Assembly: GCA_033002965.1 (NCBI GenBank)
Contig: JAURVB010012434.1
Location: 1-64,000 of the forward strand
Direction of reading: 5' to 3'
DNA from: Piper betle
Lineage: Eukaryota > Streptophyta > Magnoliopsida > Piperales > Piperaceae
DNA: 64,000 nucleotides
A program made the position numbers and the translations under genes. Shown piece after piece: positions 52,024-64,000 of this stretch. The stretch's first letter is position 1. Every line of letters begins with the position of its first letter. The notes under the pieces were generated by a model that searched no databases, was not told the DNA's origin, and worked only from the letters and a program-made list of their open reading frames with translations.

Positions 52024-52357
52024 ATATGATGATGTACATGGTGTTTTCCCTATTGCACTTTTAGGGAAAACCTTGTCCATTTATTTACAGGATTTCCATA
52101 ATGTTTAAATTGATTACTGTGTGACTTGATTTTTGGTGTGATTCTTTTCTTCGTCATAATATCATTCACGTAGCGTCCTGTTAGGTTGTGCATTTCATAC
52201 ATTTACTGTGTCATGATTTTTATCTTATGACACTTAGAATAGATCATTTCCGCTTAAGTTCGGGTTGACCAAATTAATTGAATTGAGATTCAGTTTGGTC
52301 CCCATTAATATTTCCAGTTCGGTTAACAATAAACCGGATTTGGGGTGTTACACCAAG

Positions 52358-55300
52358 CCACCATCGGCCACATCACCACTTCCGCCGGGTTCTGCTCACA
52401 CCAAACTAAATTACGACCAATTCCCATCAATGAAGAAGCTCTTCATCGCTGAAAAACAGCCCAAAAGGTGCTCGTCAAAACAGTGCAACAACATCATATG
52501 ACCAACTTTCTGGCTTCCATATAGCTAGACCAAGCCATCTCCAATCGAGATTCGACAATCAGTTGACTCTTCTCACCTTCTTCCATGACTCACGGCCAGA
52601 AACCGCCTCATACAGACGTTGTTGTTGCCGGAACTTTTCAGTGCTACCATTGTCGGTTGTCCTCCATCGATAATCAAACCTCCGCAAAACCACTTATTAA
52701 TTAGAGACCTGTTGATCTGAGTGATCGCCGTCCACTAAAGGTGCTGGAAACGTCGTCGTCGCTAGAGCAACCAAGCGCTACGTTGCACTGTGCCGAGCAT
52801 TAAGGGTGGTATCTGGCCTGTTTATAGTGGCCGAGTCCACTGCCTTCAACCATGAAGAGCTCACCCACAAAATGTTTTTTGTGACCAGATCCGCAACCCA
52901 ATCAAGGCCAAGATTTGAGCTGACGTACCGCACGCGGCCTGAAGCTTGGTGCACCTAGAAAAGTCCTTACATGGTTATGCCACTCGATATGGTCCTTCTC
53001 AAATCGGTCTCGTTCAATCTAATATCATTCTAAAAATAATTTGAAGGTCTTCTCAACTTCGTATTGAGACGGAACTTCTTACCTCACCTTTTTGGATGCT
53101 CTATATACATTAGCGGGGTTATTTCGAAGATTCAAAGACTAAAAGATGATAAAATAGGGAATTAGAGTTTAAGTTATTAAAGGCGAATCAAATCAAGGTA
53201 GTGAAAAATTCATTATTTTGTCAAATTGATAAAAATCAATAAAAATAGTGAATTTGTGTTTTCTAAATTATTGTAAAAATTCACTTGTGAATTATTGTGA
53301 GAGACCACGTAAAATTTTTTTGTGTCTTTCCTCGCTTACAATCCTCTTATTTTTATTTTAACTTACACGGTTTCTTTACACGATAAGGGTGCCTTTGGTC
53401 CCATCAAACCCCTTCAATTCAATTTCACATCAAAGCCCAGTAAGACGCAGGGCGATGCCACACCCAAACAATATATCTGTATATATATTGCACAAGTAAA
53501 AAATTGATAAAATTTTATCTTTTTGACATCAATATGACTATTTTTAGATTTTTAAATATGTACTAGTTTAGTGATATTTTGAAATTAAATTTTATGACAA
53601 TTTCTTTGAAAATTAAAATGAAAAGGAGAAGTAGTAGATTAAGTTGAAAATATATAAATACTTTATTAATTTATTTTTATATTTATTTATGTGGATTTTG
53701 AGCAGTGGGATATGCTAAATTGTTCCAAATAAAAAATATATCTTATATAGTAGGTTATATGAATTGTAACTTGTCTATATAAGGCTCTCGTTTTTATAAC
53801 AAAAATATATATAAAATAAAGTGCAATACAAAAAGTTGGCCAACGTTTCCCTCCTACATACCTTATTTAACTCAATCGTTTTATTCCAAGTTATATCAAA
53901 TAATTTTGAATATAAGTTGAATATAATGAAAAAGAATGTAAATCACTTGTAAGGGTTAAATTGTGAAACTAAAGGGTAAAACCTAGTTCTCATAGCAAAA
54001 CGTGCTAATTGTTTCTGACTATAAATCGTGATTAAATAAGTTCCAACGCTAATAAACGTTCACATGTTATCATTTTGTTAGGATGGACATTCCTACTAGT
54101 TTTAAGATCCGTTAGATTTAATTGCTAAATAAGATGATTAAAGAAAGTGTTATGCTTTAATGATAAGTAGAGACTGATATGTTTGCATCTCATAAAACGT
54201 GCATATATTATGGATGTGTGATAACTCTATAAAAGAATTATTATTTTGTATCTTTAACGAATTCTTTTGCCTGTTTTTAAGTATTGCATTCTTGAAGTTT
54301 AGGTGTATTGTGTTTATTTTAATAAAAACTTAAAAAATCATTAAATTGTCTGGTTGGTTGCATGTTTGATGTCTACTTGGGTGTTGTCAATCAGGTGTAA
54401 TGAACCTTGGCACGGAGGCGCAGAACCTCGGGTTATTTGTGATATCTAATTCTTTACGAGACCGACAAATACCTGCTTTTTCGACATCTTGAGGGACAAA
54501 AAACAGGAGAAAAACCCACGCAACTTCATTGACTATTCAAAAGGAGAAGACGAATGGTTCAACAAAGAAGATCGATCTTAAATAGTTTTTCTTATTTCCT
54601 CCTTTTTTTCTTTTTTGTAATGAATAATATGATCTCAATGAAGTTTCTGATGCTTGTAGTTTATATTATAGAGTAATTTTATTGTTTTGGATTCTAATAG
54701 ATTTAATCACAGTACTTGATAAAATTTATTTATTTCTTTCGATTTATTTAGTGTTGATGAATTGCTTGTTTTATCTTGTTTTAATTTATGCAATAGCCTG
54801 GTTACATTGGCCAAAAATTTGATTTCACCTAGAGATAAAGAAATTGAATTTGTCGTAGATAGAATAACTTTAGTTCATGTTGATGATTCATGAATAAGAC
54901 ATAAATGTACTTATTTACCTAAAACATTCATATTAAAGTTGTATTTAGTGTGTTGTTTTGATTTTAATTACATAGAGAAACAATATTTATATTAGCGTGT
55001 TTCATTGGATTACAATCCATTACTTTGATTGATAGAGGCGAAGAATAAATTGAGTTAAGTAAAGTAATTGAAAAAAAGTTGTGAATCTTATGTTTTTAGT
55101 TGTTGAAAAAATTCTTGATAAGTTAATTTTAATGTTAGAGTAAATTCTCTTCTAATTTATTTAGAAAACCAAACTAAAAACATTTTTTGATTTCACTTAA
55201 GTAAATTTAATTAAACTACTTTTGATAAATTACAATTTTAACATTAATGCCTTGTATGACAATACTTTTTCATCACATATATTACTTGGTTCGACACTAT

Positions 55301-55630
55301 TTTGTGTCTTAATTTCCACATCAATGTGCCTTTTCGTTGTATAATCAACGTTTAACATATATTATTCTTGATTAAATTCAGGATTTTAAATTTAACAAAA
55401 CCGCAATCAAATGCCAAATATCACTCCCACAACCCATTATTAAATTATCAAACGTTAATGATATATATATATTTGATGTAATATAGACTCAAACTTGAAC
55501 TAGAGATTTTCTCTAGCAAAGTAGATCCAACACATTTCTAGTGAATAAAAATCAAAGTCAAAATTAGTTTTGTAAGTGAAAATTAAAATGGGTTCGGATC
55601 AACACTTTTCTTAGCTCAACTACAATTCAA
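52358..55630. other. Intergenic region
   Basis: 52358-53130 has moderate G+C and continues the unknown sequence left of copy C; no family was recognised. 53130-55630 is AT-rich and without open frames over about 60 codons. Nothing else was seen. Confidence 0.4.
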
Positions 55631-58138
55631 GCAAATTAATTACTGATAAGTAATATAAAGATGATTTCACTAAAATTTTAAAAGTGCCTTATATACACGA
55701 AATATAGCTCATATAAACTTATATGCTACATATTTTTAATGGGTTCAATTACTCAAAATCTATTACATAAATATAAAATAAATAATAAGGATAATAATAA
55801 ATTTTCAATTCAATATAATGATCCGAACACATTTATCTGAATTATCAAAATAATTATAATAAAATTTATTTTTAAAATATCTATTAAGTAGTGTATTTTT
55901 AAAATCTAAAATTTAGTGATAATGACCTCAAAAAAATAAAAATTTTATCAACCATCAACTTATGCACTATACTTTTAAGACAATATAAATATTATTTTAT
56001 GGGACTAGCTAAAAAAGATTCAAATTTATATCTATACTAGTATATAAAATTAAGGATTTTTAATACATTGCTCACATGGCATCTTATTATTTTACAATAA
56101 TATCTTTTTTTCTTATTAGAAAAAATTACTATTTTATTGTAATTAGAATTTGTTTCTATCGCTTTAATATTTATCTACTATAATTAGGATTTCTTTTATC
56201 ACGTTTCATCTAATTATTTACAATACTATTATTTTATTTTTTTATTGATAAAAATACTACTTTGTATTATAATTAGTATTTTTTAAATCATTTAATAATT
56301 TTTTTTGTAAGTAGAATTTGTTTTAATTTTTTTTATAATTAGAATTTATTTTGAATCCTTTAGTCGCACATCTTCACATTAGTGTTTGTTAGATGTATAA
56401 TTAGGTGTAATTTACCTTAATTTTTTCTTTTTTAAAAAAATACAGTCATATAATTTATTTCGGCAATGATAATTGGTTAGTGATAACCCATACTAATCCA
56501 CATTAATTTTTAAACATATCAAGTCTCATCATCACTAAAAAAGTGGACATAAAGTCATACCTTACACTTATTCCAACTTGAAAAAACAATTATTTTCTCA
56601 TCCATGATCCCACAACCCCCTCGCCGTCTAAACCTTTTTTTATTTAAAAAATCAGGGCCCAACTCTGCCCATATTATCCAATGACAATTCTCGTTATTGC
56701 ATTTTACTCCATTTCCATTTAAAGTCATTTCCTAATTATCACCGCCGCCTCGCAACTTCAACCAACTAATTTCAAATTTTAACCATTCGATCGCTAAATC
56801 ATTCGATTATAACTTTTCGATCTTTCCACATTTGCCCTGAAATGTCCGTGCCTCGCAAAATGATACCTCCTTCTCGTCTTGCAAATTAATTACAAGCACC
56901 ATAAGTAATATATAATGATGATTTCACCAAATTTTTAAAAGTACCTTATGTACACAAAATATAACTTATATGCTATATCTTTTTTGGGTTCCATTACTCA
57001 AAATCCATATACATAAATATAAAATAAATAATAAAGATAATTATAAATTTTCAATTCAATCTAACGATCCTAATATATTTATCATAATTATCAAAATAAT
57101 TATAATAAAATTTAATTTTAAAATATCTATTAAGTAGTGTATTTTTAAAATCTAAAATTTGGTGATAATGATGTCAAAAAAAATAAAAATTTTATCAACC
57201 ATCCACCTATGCACTATACTTTTAATACAATATAAATATTATTTTATAGGACTCACTAAAAAGATTCAAATCTAAATCTATACTATTATATAAAATTAAG
57301 GATTTTTAATATGTTGCTATCACATGTCATCTTATTATTTTACAATATTATTTTTTTATTTCTTATTAGTAAAAAAATTACTATTTTATTGTTATTAGAA
57401 TTTATTTCTAACCCTTTAATATTTTCTACTATAATTATGATTTATTTTGTCACGTTTCATTTAATTATTTACAATATTATTCTTTTATTTTCTATTTATA
57501 AAAAATATTACTTTTCTATTATAATTAGTATTTGTTTTAAATAATTTAATATTTTTTATTGTAAGTAGAATTTGTTTTAATTTTTATTATAATCAAAATT
57601 TATTAGCCGCACATCTTTAGATTAGTATTTAGTTAGATGTATAGATACGTGTAGTTCACCTTAATTTTAATCTTTAAAAAAAATATAGTCATATAATTTA
57701 TTTGGGCAATGATAATTAGCTAGAGATAACCCGTACTAATCAACATTAATTTTTAAACATATAAAGTCTCATAATCACTAAAGAAGTGGACATAAAGTGA
57801 CACCTTTAACTGATTCCAAATTGAAAAAACAATTATTTTTTAACCCATAATCCTGGAGCCCCCCCGTTAGCGGCACCGTCTAAACCTTTTTTCACAAAAA
57901 AGAAAAAAGGTCAGGTCCAATGTGGGCCCTACTACCCCCAATGACAATTCTCGTTATTAAAATCAATACCAAGGGCATTTTGCGCCATTTCTGTTGCCGC
58001 CTCTCGCTTCCCACGCCTGCAACTTTCACAACTAATATTCAACTTTAACCGTCCGATCGCCAACAGTTTCGATTCCAGCCGTCCGACTTTCATCGTTTGC
58101 CCCGAAATATCAGCGCTGGCAGTAGCTCCTTCTCGTCC
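55631..58138 (+). repeat. Direct tandem duplication of 1.25 kb upstream of the Enhancer-of-polycomb-like gene
   Basis: Two head-to-tail units, 55631-56880 and 56881-58138, both begin GCAAATTAATTAC. They run in parallel through ATCTATTAAGTAGTGTATTT, GAAAAAACAATTATTTT, GACAATTCTCGTTATT and a final CTCCTTCTCGTC. By eye about four fifths of positions agree, with small indels. The second unit abuts the transcribed leader of the gene at 58678, so the duplicated sequence is promoter DNA. Confidence 0.85.
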
Positions 58139-58374
58139 GTCAGATTTAGATCCGACGGTGAATGTTGATCTGGCGGGTCTGGCGTAAGGCTGGTAATTTT
58201 ACAATTTTAAAAATTTTGCGTTGTTTTTTTTTTTTTGCCATTTTGTTTTTCCGTTTAAACCCTAGGCCACGCGAAATCAAAGAAACCCTAACTTCTCCCC
58301 TCCCTCCCCCGATTCTCGCCGGTAAAAATTTCGGCGGAAATTGCAACGGATCGTTCGATTGGAGGGTGTTTGCG

Positions 58375-58392
58375 ATGGTGATTGGAGTATAA
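58375..58392 (+). promoter_or_regulatory. Short upstream ORF in the Enhancer-of-polycomb-like leader
   Basis: ATGGTGATTGGAGTATAA is a five-codon upstream frame. It lies in frame with a longer upstream frame that could start at 58162 if transcription begins that far up. Such frames commonly lower translation of the main frame; whether they are in the mRNA is not known. Confidence 0.35.
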
Positions 58393-58441
58393 TTTCCGAT
58401 TCGTAGCGAAAGTTGCGTTCTTTCGGCGTGTTCTGATGCAG

Positions 58442-58657
58442 GTACGGTGCTTTCTCTCTATTTGTTTTGGGGGTTTTTCAATTTCGAATCAGATCTGTGC
58501 ACATGATCGTGAAGTTGGGGTGCCTGTTGAGGTTACTGGGGTGTAATTTTGTTTGTATGGTGTTTGGCGGGTTTGTTGGAGGTTCGAGATTTTTCTTTTT
58601 GGCTCGGTTGCAGGATGTATGATGGAATCTGAAATTTGGGGGTTTTGGTTTTTTCAG
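58442..58657 (+). other. Leader intron of the Enhancer-of-polycomb-like gene
   Basis: Donor GATGCAG|GTACGG at 58441/58442 and acceptor GGTTTTTTCAG at 58657 bound a 216-bp intron just before the start codon. The splice sites are strong by eye; use in vivo is inferred. Confidence 0.55.
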
Positions 58658-58677
58658 TGTTCCTTGCTCGCATGTAC

Positions 58678-61600
58678 ATGGAAGGTAGTGTAGATAAGTC
58701 TGGAGTTGTGGAAAGTTTGGAGAATCCGGAACCTTTATGTGCCCAGCCTGGTTCTGAGGATAAGGCTAGGGTTGTTGGTGGTGGGGATGGGAAGGTTGGC
58801 AGTGTTGAGAGATTGGGGTTGAAGCGAGGGCATGCATTTTGGCTGGAGGGTGGGTGGAGTGGGATTGCTAATGCGAGAAAGCGTCGGCGAACTCGGAAGG
58901 AGGCCTCTCTTAGTAGTTTTGAGCCCATTTCTGAAACCTCTAGGAAGCTGGTTGACAATGGTCTAGACTCCAGGAACCTGAATTCTAGTGTTTCTGGGCA
59001 GAATGGGATTATGTTGGATCAGGATGTTGCGAAGAGGGTGATGGGGTCTGTGGAAGGAAATGCAAACAGGTTAAATGGTTCGGTGGACCTTTCACATTCT
59101 TTTGATGATGATAATGAGATAGTGATCTGTAGGCGCCCCCGTGGATCTTCTAGGAGGAAGAAAGCAGCAAATGACTACATTAGTGAAACTCTTGAAAGAC
59201 CGCACTCGAAAAATTTGTTACTCTCTCTTTTTCTGTGAAGAAGGACAATGAGGCAGTTCAAAATGGTGTGAGGAATGGGAAACCAAAAAAGAAGAAAGTG
59301 ATTTGTGAAATTAGAGATCGAGAAGAAATTTCCAATGACGTTGATGCGCTTGTGCAGAATAAGAAAAAGACGATCTCATTCAGAATGGCGGGAATCTAGT
59401 TTCAAAAGTGGCCAGAAGGAGACAGAGAAAGAGATTTCTATCGGTTCAGAAAAAACAAAGTCAAGATTCTTTTGCATCTGACTCGAAAGTATCTAATGAT
59501 ATTCAAGGAGAAGATGAAGAAAATCTTGAAGAAAATGCAGCGAGAATGCTCTCCTCTAGGTTTGACCCCAGTTGTACCAGTTACTGCAGGAAGAATTCAG
59601 AATCAACTTCCTATTCTGCTTATGGGGCTTCCTTCTCTCCACCATTCAGGAAAAGAGCTGAAAGCCGATTAAGGAGTAATAAAGGGGCTGGAAGATCACT
59701 GCGGCCACGAAGTAGGCACAAATTAAAGGGCTTGACAAGGATAAGGCGCCACTATTATGAATTGAATGCATCAAACTTTAACCCTTCGATGGCAGTGAAT
59801 CGTAAAATTAAAGTTTTTTGGCCCCTTGACCAAAGTTGGTATTTTGGGCTCGTAAAAAATTACAATCCATTGTCCAAGTTGCATCATATCAAATATGACG
59901 ACAGGGATGAAGAATGGATTAGTCTCCAAAAGGAGAGATTTAAACTTTTGTTACTCCCAGGTGAGAAATCAGATTACGGAGGAGAATTTGTAAAGGATGA
60001 CAAACCCAAATATAAACATGGTGATAATTGTTCTGGTGGCTTTATGGACTCAGAACCAATTATATCCTGGTTGGCTCGATCAAATCATCAAGGGAAATCT
60101 TCTTCAGTTTCCATTTCAGGTAAGCAAATATTAAGTGATCTAGTCATGTCAGAGGGTTCACGTGGGGCCCAAAATGGATTATCAGGTGTGCGCCTACGTA
60201 GAAAGAACAAAATTAATTTATCTGGAGGCTCTATGGTTTCAGATGAACCAACTGTTGGACAGACTATGGAGAGAACTGATGTGTCATGCTCTGAAAATAG
60301 TACATTGCCACGTGTTTATTATAGAAGACGTTTTCACAAGGAGAGGAAGGAATTCAGGAGATTGGAGCAAATATCTTCGTCATATAAATCGAATGAATAC
60401 AATGTTTGTAATGGCAGTGTTGGAGTGCTAGATGAACTTAATTCTGGGCCTGACATTTCCATTGAAGCAAAACCAAATGATTCTTGGCTTGAAATTTTCA
60501 TTGAAGAAAAACCAGTTGGTGCTGGGCTTGAAATTTCCACCGAAGAAAAGCCTACTCTTTCAAAGCATGTTACTTTAGGATGGACTGGGGACAGTTTTGC
60601 TTCATTAAGGTTGTCTGTACCTCCTCTAAATTCTGGACAAGTTGTGCTAAAATTTAGTGACTTGCTTACACAGGTTCTTGGAGTATATAACGGTGTTAGG
60701 AGCTTTCTCCCTTGCAGTATACAGGTTCTTTTAAGTCATGGTCCAGTTGTTCCTTTATGGCCAAAAGTCCATCTGGAGATGCTTTTTGTGGACAGTGTCA
60801 AGGGGTTGCGCTTTTTTATATTTGAAGGATGCTTATGGAAGGCTGTCACTGTTGTCTGCCTAATCTTATCAGTGTTCTGTGACCTCAGTGTGAGTAGGAA
60901 GTTTTCCAACATTAATTTGCCCGTCACTTCCATCAGATTTAAGCTATCAGACTTCCATGCTCCTGGTAGACAGTTTGTCTTCTTATTCTATAAGTACTTG
61001 CAGCTGAATAGCTTGGAGTGGATGTGTCTGGATAACATACTCAGGCAGCAGTGCATTGTTATGAAAGAGTTACCTCTTTCGAAGTGTACATATTCTAATG
61101 TCAAATCTCTGCATCTTGTAAAGGATCAATGTTTTGTTTCTTCCTTATCAAGGGAAGAGGGTTCGTCGGAGGTATTTTTATTATCTATGACAATACAACT
61201 GCTTGATATTTTAAACAAATGATTCGAAAATGATGAAAAATAGCCAGTTTGAAGTATAAAAATTGTCTTTGAGGTTACTTTTTTCTATATGAAAAATATA
61301 TTACAAACATTGTAAGTTCAATGTATAATGCTGATGTTGACTGAACATGTTTGGATTTTTGGATCATAATTGAGTGTGATTTTGTTCAGTTTGTGATTTC
61401 AAATTTGTAGTTTGAGTTTTTCTGGCTTGATTTGTTTAATTTGAGAATGTTGTTAAGTTAATTTAACTTTAATATGAGGAAAAAAATCATTGAAAATTCC
61501 TATCAACTGGTATTCAGTTGAAACAAAGATTTTCTCCATATAACTTTGTCGTTTTTAATACTTGAATGAGTTGAAACATCTTGACCTGATGCCACATCTT

Positions 61601-63494
61601 ATTAGTTTAGAAGTGCGGAGCAAATAGAATTAAGGGGAGGATTGATCTCAGGTGGAAATTATTTTTGTGATTACTGATCCATATAGGTAGTATTGGAGCT
61701 TTGAGCAGTTCTTCACTCATTTAACAGCCCTAGATTTTATGAATTTTGATTGCATATAGCAACTGCTTCTGTGTTTGCTCGTCAAAAATGACTATATCAA
61801 GTGTCATATTTTATATTATGACAGAAAAACATTTAAAACTGAAATTTTATTTTATTTTATTTTCTTTATAAGTTATCTCTGATTATTCTTTCCTTTTGGT
61901 GTCTCTGCGACAATTACAGCCTGGGTGTGCAGATCGGAACTGTTCATCTCATTGTTATTCTGAAGGTGGAAGACCTTCAGCATCCGTCCTGCCTGTATCT
62001 GTTTCTGCTCTGCGTTTGAATTTGCATCTCAAGCTGCTAAAGGAAAATAGTGCCTTGAATTCTCAGAATTGCAATGCAGCTGCTTATGACTCTTCTTTGT
62101 TTGAAGAGACTCCTGCTATTAAAGAAAACTCAAAGGTAGAGATTGAAGTCCCCATTGTAAGCATTGGTGATGATAGTTGGATAAAGTCCTCCCCTATCGA
62201 CAGTGAGGATTGTGCTACTCAAACTTCTGTAGGTCAGGAAAGCCCGGGGAAGACTGCAAGGTATTCCAGCCTGGTTAGCACAGCACAATTTACTGAATCC
62301 TGGTCTTCAGTTTACAATAGACAATTGTCCTCGGAGAAGAATGATTCCCCCAGTCCTCCATTTTTTCTCAGTGGAAATAGTCCTCCAAGCACTTCACATG
62401 ACCAAGTGGATGAGATGCATCTTGACCAGAAACTACATCGTGAGCTGTCTGCAACTGATTCAGCATGTTCTATGCATACTTCTAATTCAACTGGATCCAG
62501 AAGTATGTGGCATGGGTGCAGGCGTAATTTGGGTTCATCAATTGAAAATCAACATAAAAATATCTCTAATGACAGGACTGAGTTCACGTATGATAGTTTT
62601 TCTAATGGAAGTCGGAAGCCTCGGACTCAAGTCTCTTACTCTTTGCCATTTTGTGCATATGATGTTGGCTCTAAGTCGAGAAGTGTACAAAGGAGAGGGC
62701 GTCCTTATAAAAGGATTGAATCTGATACACAGAGTAGAGCATCAGAAGAATCTTCTCAGAGATGTTTGGATGCTTCAATCTGTGATGCAAACATCTTGGT
62801 TACAGTTAGCGATCGATGCTGGAGAGAATCTGGGGCAAAAGTCATACTAGAATTCCTTGATCACAAGGAATGGTGGCTTTTGGTTAAGTCTTCTGGGGTA
62901 ACAAGGTATTCTCACAAAGCAAGTCAATTTCTTCAACCTGGAATAGTTAATCGCCTTACACATGCCATGATGTGGAAAGGAGGCAAAGACTGGATGCTAG
63001 AGTTTACTGACCGAAGTCAATGGAATCGGTTCAAAGAAATACATGATGAGTGCTACAATCGAAATCTTCGGGCTGCATCTGTGAAAAATATTCCCATCCC
63101 GGGCGTCCGGTTGATCGAAGATATTGATGATAATATAGTGGAGATGCCATTTGTTCGCAGTTCTCCAAAATACTATAGGCAAGTGGGAGCGGAGGTTGAC
63201 TCGGCCCTTGATCCATCTCGTCTAGTGTATGATATGGATAGTGATGATGAGGAGTGGATTAAGTCAATCAACACTGGTAATAACAAAATTATTGGACTTT
63301 CAGTAATTTTATTTGAAAAAGTGATGGACACACTCGAAAAAGCTGCTTACAGAGGACAATGCAGTGATTTTAAAGTGGATGAACTTGAGCAATTGATGTT
63401 TGGAGTTGCTCCAGTAGATGTAGTTAAAGTCATATATGACCATTGGCATCAAAAGAGGGCAAGGAAGGGCATGCCATTGATCAGGCAATTCCAG
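58678..63494 (+). CDS. Enhancer of polycomb-like protein (plant EPL1 type), continues past the window, two frameshifts
   Basis: Enhancer-of-polycomb proteins are nuclear subunits of NuA4-type histone acetyltransferase complexes. Coding starts at 58678; exon 1 ends at 61171 and exon 2 is 61920-63494 (acceptor AATTACAG, donor GTAAGA, both phase 0). Exon 1 encodes basic nuclear-type sequence, EENAARMLSSRFDPSC, then a Tudor-like block at about 59798-59950 (KVFWPLDQSWYFGLV, YDDRDEEW) and VTSIRFK. Exon 2 has LNLHLKLLKENS and an EPL1 region with YDMDSDDEEWI and the RKGMPLIRQFQ end. Exon 1 changes frame near 59200 and again near 59365, both beside A-rich runs and each like a one-base loss. One family segment between exons 1 and 2 was not found. 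It could be a decaying copy or carry sequence errors. More exons must lie to the right. Confidence 0.82.
61172..61919 (+). other. Intron of the Enhancer-of-polycomb-like gene
   Basis: AT-rich, 748 bp, bounded by GTATTT and AATTACAG. A small family exon expected about here could not be found. Confidence 0.5.
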
Positions 63495-63761
63495 GTAAGA
63501 CTTTAATTTGCTAATGCCTTTCAGAACTTAAAAATTGATATTCCTCTTCAGTTTTGGCTTTACTACGGTAGTTACTGAATTAAATCATGTTATTTTATTC
63601 CAATTTTTGTTCATTTAAATATTCAAGGGTCTGTGAGAATATGTTTCCTTTTGTATTTTTGTCAGAGCATCACAGCATGCTGTATGTTTGTTTGTGTGCC
63701 ACTTGTCATTCCCTAGATTCAACTTTTATGTTTGTTTGATAGAACATGGAACCACTTAAAA

Positions 63762-63920
63762 ATTAAAGGGGTAAGGCCGTGCACAAAGGCTTCCACAACG
63801 TGCAGGGTCTGGGGAAGGATTGGAAGACTAGGGGTCTGTTGGCATTTTTGCAAGAGGCTGGTTCCAAGACTTGATCCATTACCTCTTTTGTGGCCATGCT
63901 TACTAGTTGCCAAGGCTCCC
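63762..63920 (-). mobile_element. Au-like SINE
   Basis: On the minus strand it begins GGGAGCCTTGGCAACTAGTA, a tRNA-like head. It passes through GATCAAGTCTTGGAACC and AGCCTCTTGCAAAAATG, the hallmark Au-SINE centre, and then CCTTCCCCAGACCCTGC and GTGCACGGCCTTACCCC. It is shorter and diverged from the family consensus as I remember it. It lies in an intron of the Enhancer-of-polycomb-like gene, antisense to it. Confidence 0.75.
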
Positions 63921-64000
63921 GTGAAAAATATAAAATGAAAATTCATTACTGCAACCTGCATCTGAGTTTGTACTTGGTCTAATTTTCTTGATGCATGTGG

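Larger units (their letters stand above)
46449..52352 (-). mobile_element. LTR-like element, copy C, interrupted by copy D
   Basis: Starts TGTAAAACCTGTGACTCGG and ends TTGGGGTGTTACA on the plus strand, so it lies in the minus orientation like copy A. Without copy D and its duplication it is 3085 bp. It follows A and B through the same blocks but is more diverged. The blocks include the TTATAC..GAGGGTC segment near the start, the GC-rich patch at about 46930-47600, and the GAGGATGAGATCCCTCGAGT and GTTCCTTACACTCAG regions at 51030-51290. A TA microsatellite lies at about 51990-52020. No protein domains were seen. Confidence 0.78.

Noticed and set aside
62341..62850. A 169-codon frame on the plus strand
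   Set aside because: It is the shifted frame of exon 2 of the Enhancer-of-polycomb-like gene.
63732..63938. A 68-codon frame on the plus strand as a coding exon
   Set aside because: It overlaps the Au-like SINE read in antisense.
1..64000. CRISPR arrays, rRNA or tRNA genes
   Set aside because: No spaced direct-repeat array, rRNA sequence or clear tRNA gene was seen; only the SINE head is tRNA-related.

Overview
This is a stretch of nuclear plant (angiosperm) DNA. Genes are split by canonical GT..AG introns, intergenic DNA is AT-rich, and proteins typical of plants are present: a BAHD acyltransferase, a TIC236/TamB-type chloroplast envelope protein, and a plant Enhancer-of-polycomb-like factor. 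About a third of the window is identifiable mobile DNA. I cannot place the species; nothing bacterial, phage-like or CRISPR-like was seen.

Layout, left to right. (1) 1-1265, minus: a BAHD acyltransferase, open at the left edge, with a TATA box near 1415. (2) 2179-6311: a complete hAT transposon with 8-bp target duplications and a decayed transposase. It splits what looks like the last coding exon of an unidentified minus-strand gene. (3) 7733-17837, minus: a truncated TIC236-like pseudogene carrying frameshifts, two in-frame stops, a lost splice donor and a Copia-type solo LTR inside an exon. (4) 19394-25243: two LTR-like copies of about 2.9 kb, head to head, separated by 7 bp and sharing one flanking 5-bp target duplication. 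A 610-bp hAT MITE sits on the outer right end. (5) 27743-30517, minus: an intact three-exon gene for a charged plant protein of unknown function. (6) 32541-35294: two terminal-inverted-repeat elements with GC-rich interiors, separated by TA repeats. (7) 38191-39076: an internally deleted, reverse-oriented relative of the hAT element in (2). (8) 40277-44853, minus: an intact ten-exon 3-hydroxyisobutyryl-CoA hydrolase-like gene. (9) 46449-52352: two more copies of the same LTR family, one nested inside the other in opposite orientation, each with its own target duplication. (10) 55631-58138: a 1.25-kb direct tandem duplication immediately upstream of (11) 58678-63494 and beyond, plus: an Enhancer-of-polycomb-like gene with two apparent one-base frameshifts. 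A SINE lies in its last visible intron.

The genes do not form a pathway or an operon; each is an ordinary independent plant gene. The main interest is in the mobile DNA: the palindromic LTR dimer with a single target duplication, and a sequence module (a gactcgagtc-type motif, an A/T-rich tract and an attacaa-type motif bordering GC-rich DNA) shared by structurally unrelated elements. The history of insertions and decay across the TIC236 copy can also be read in order.
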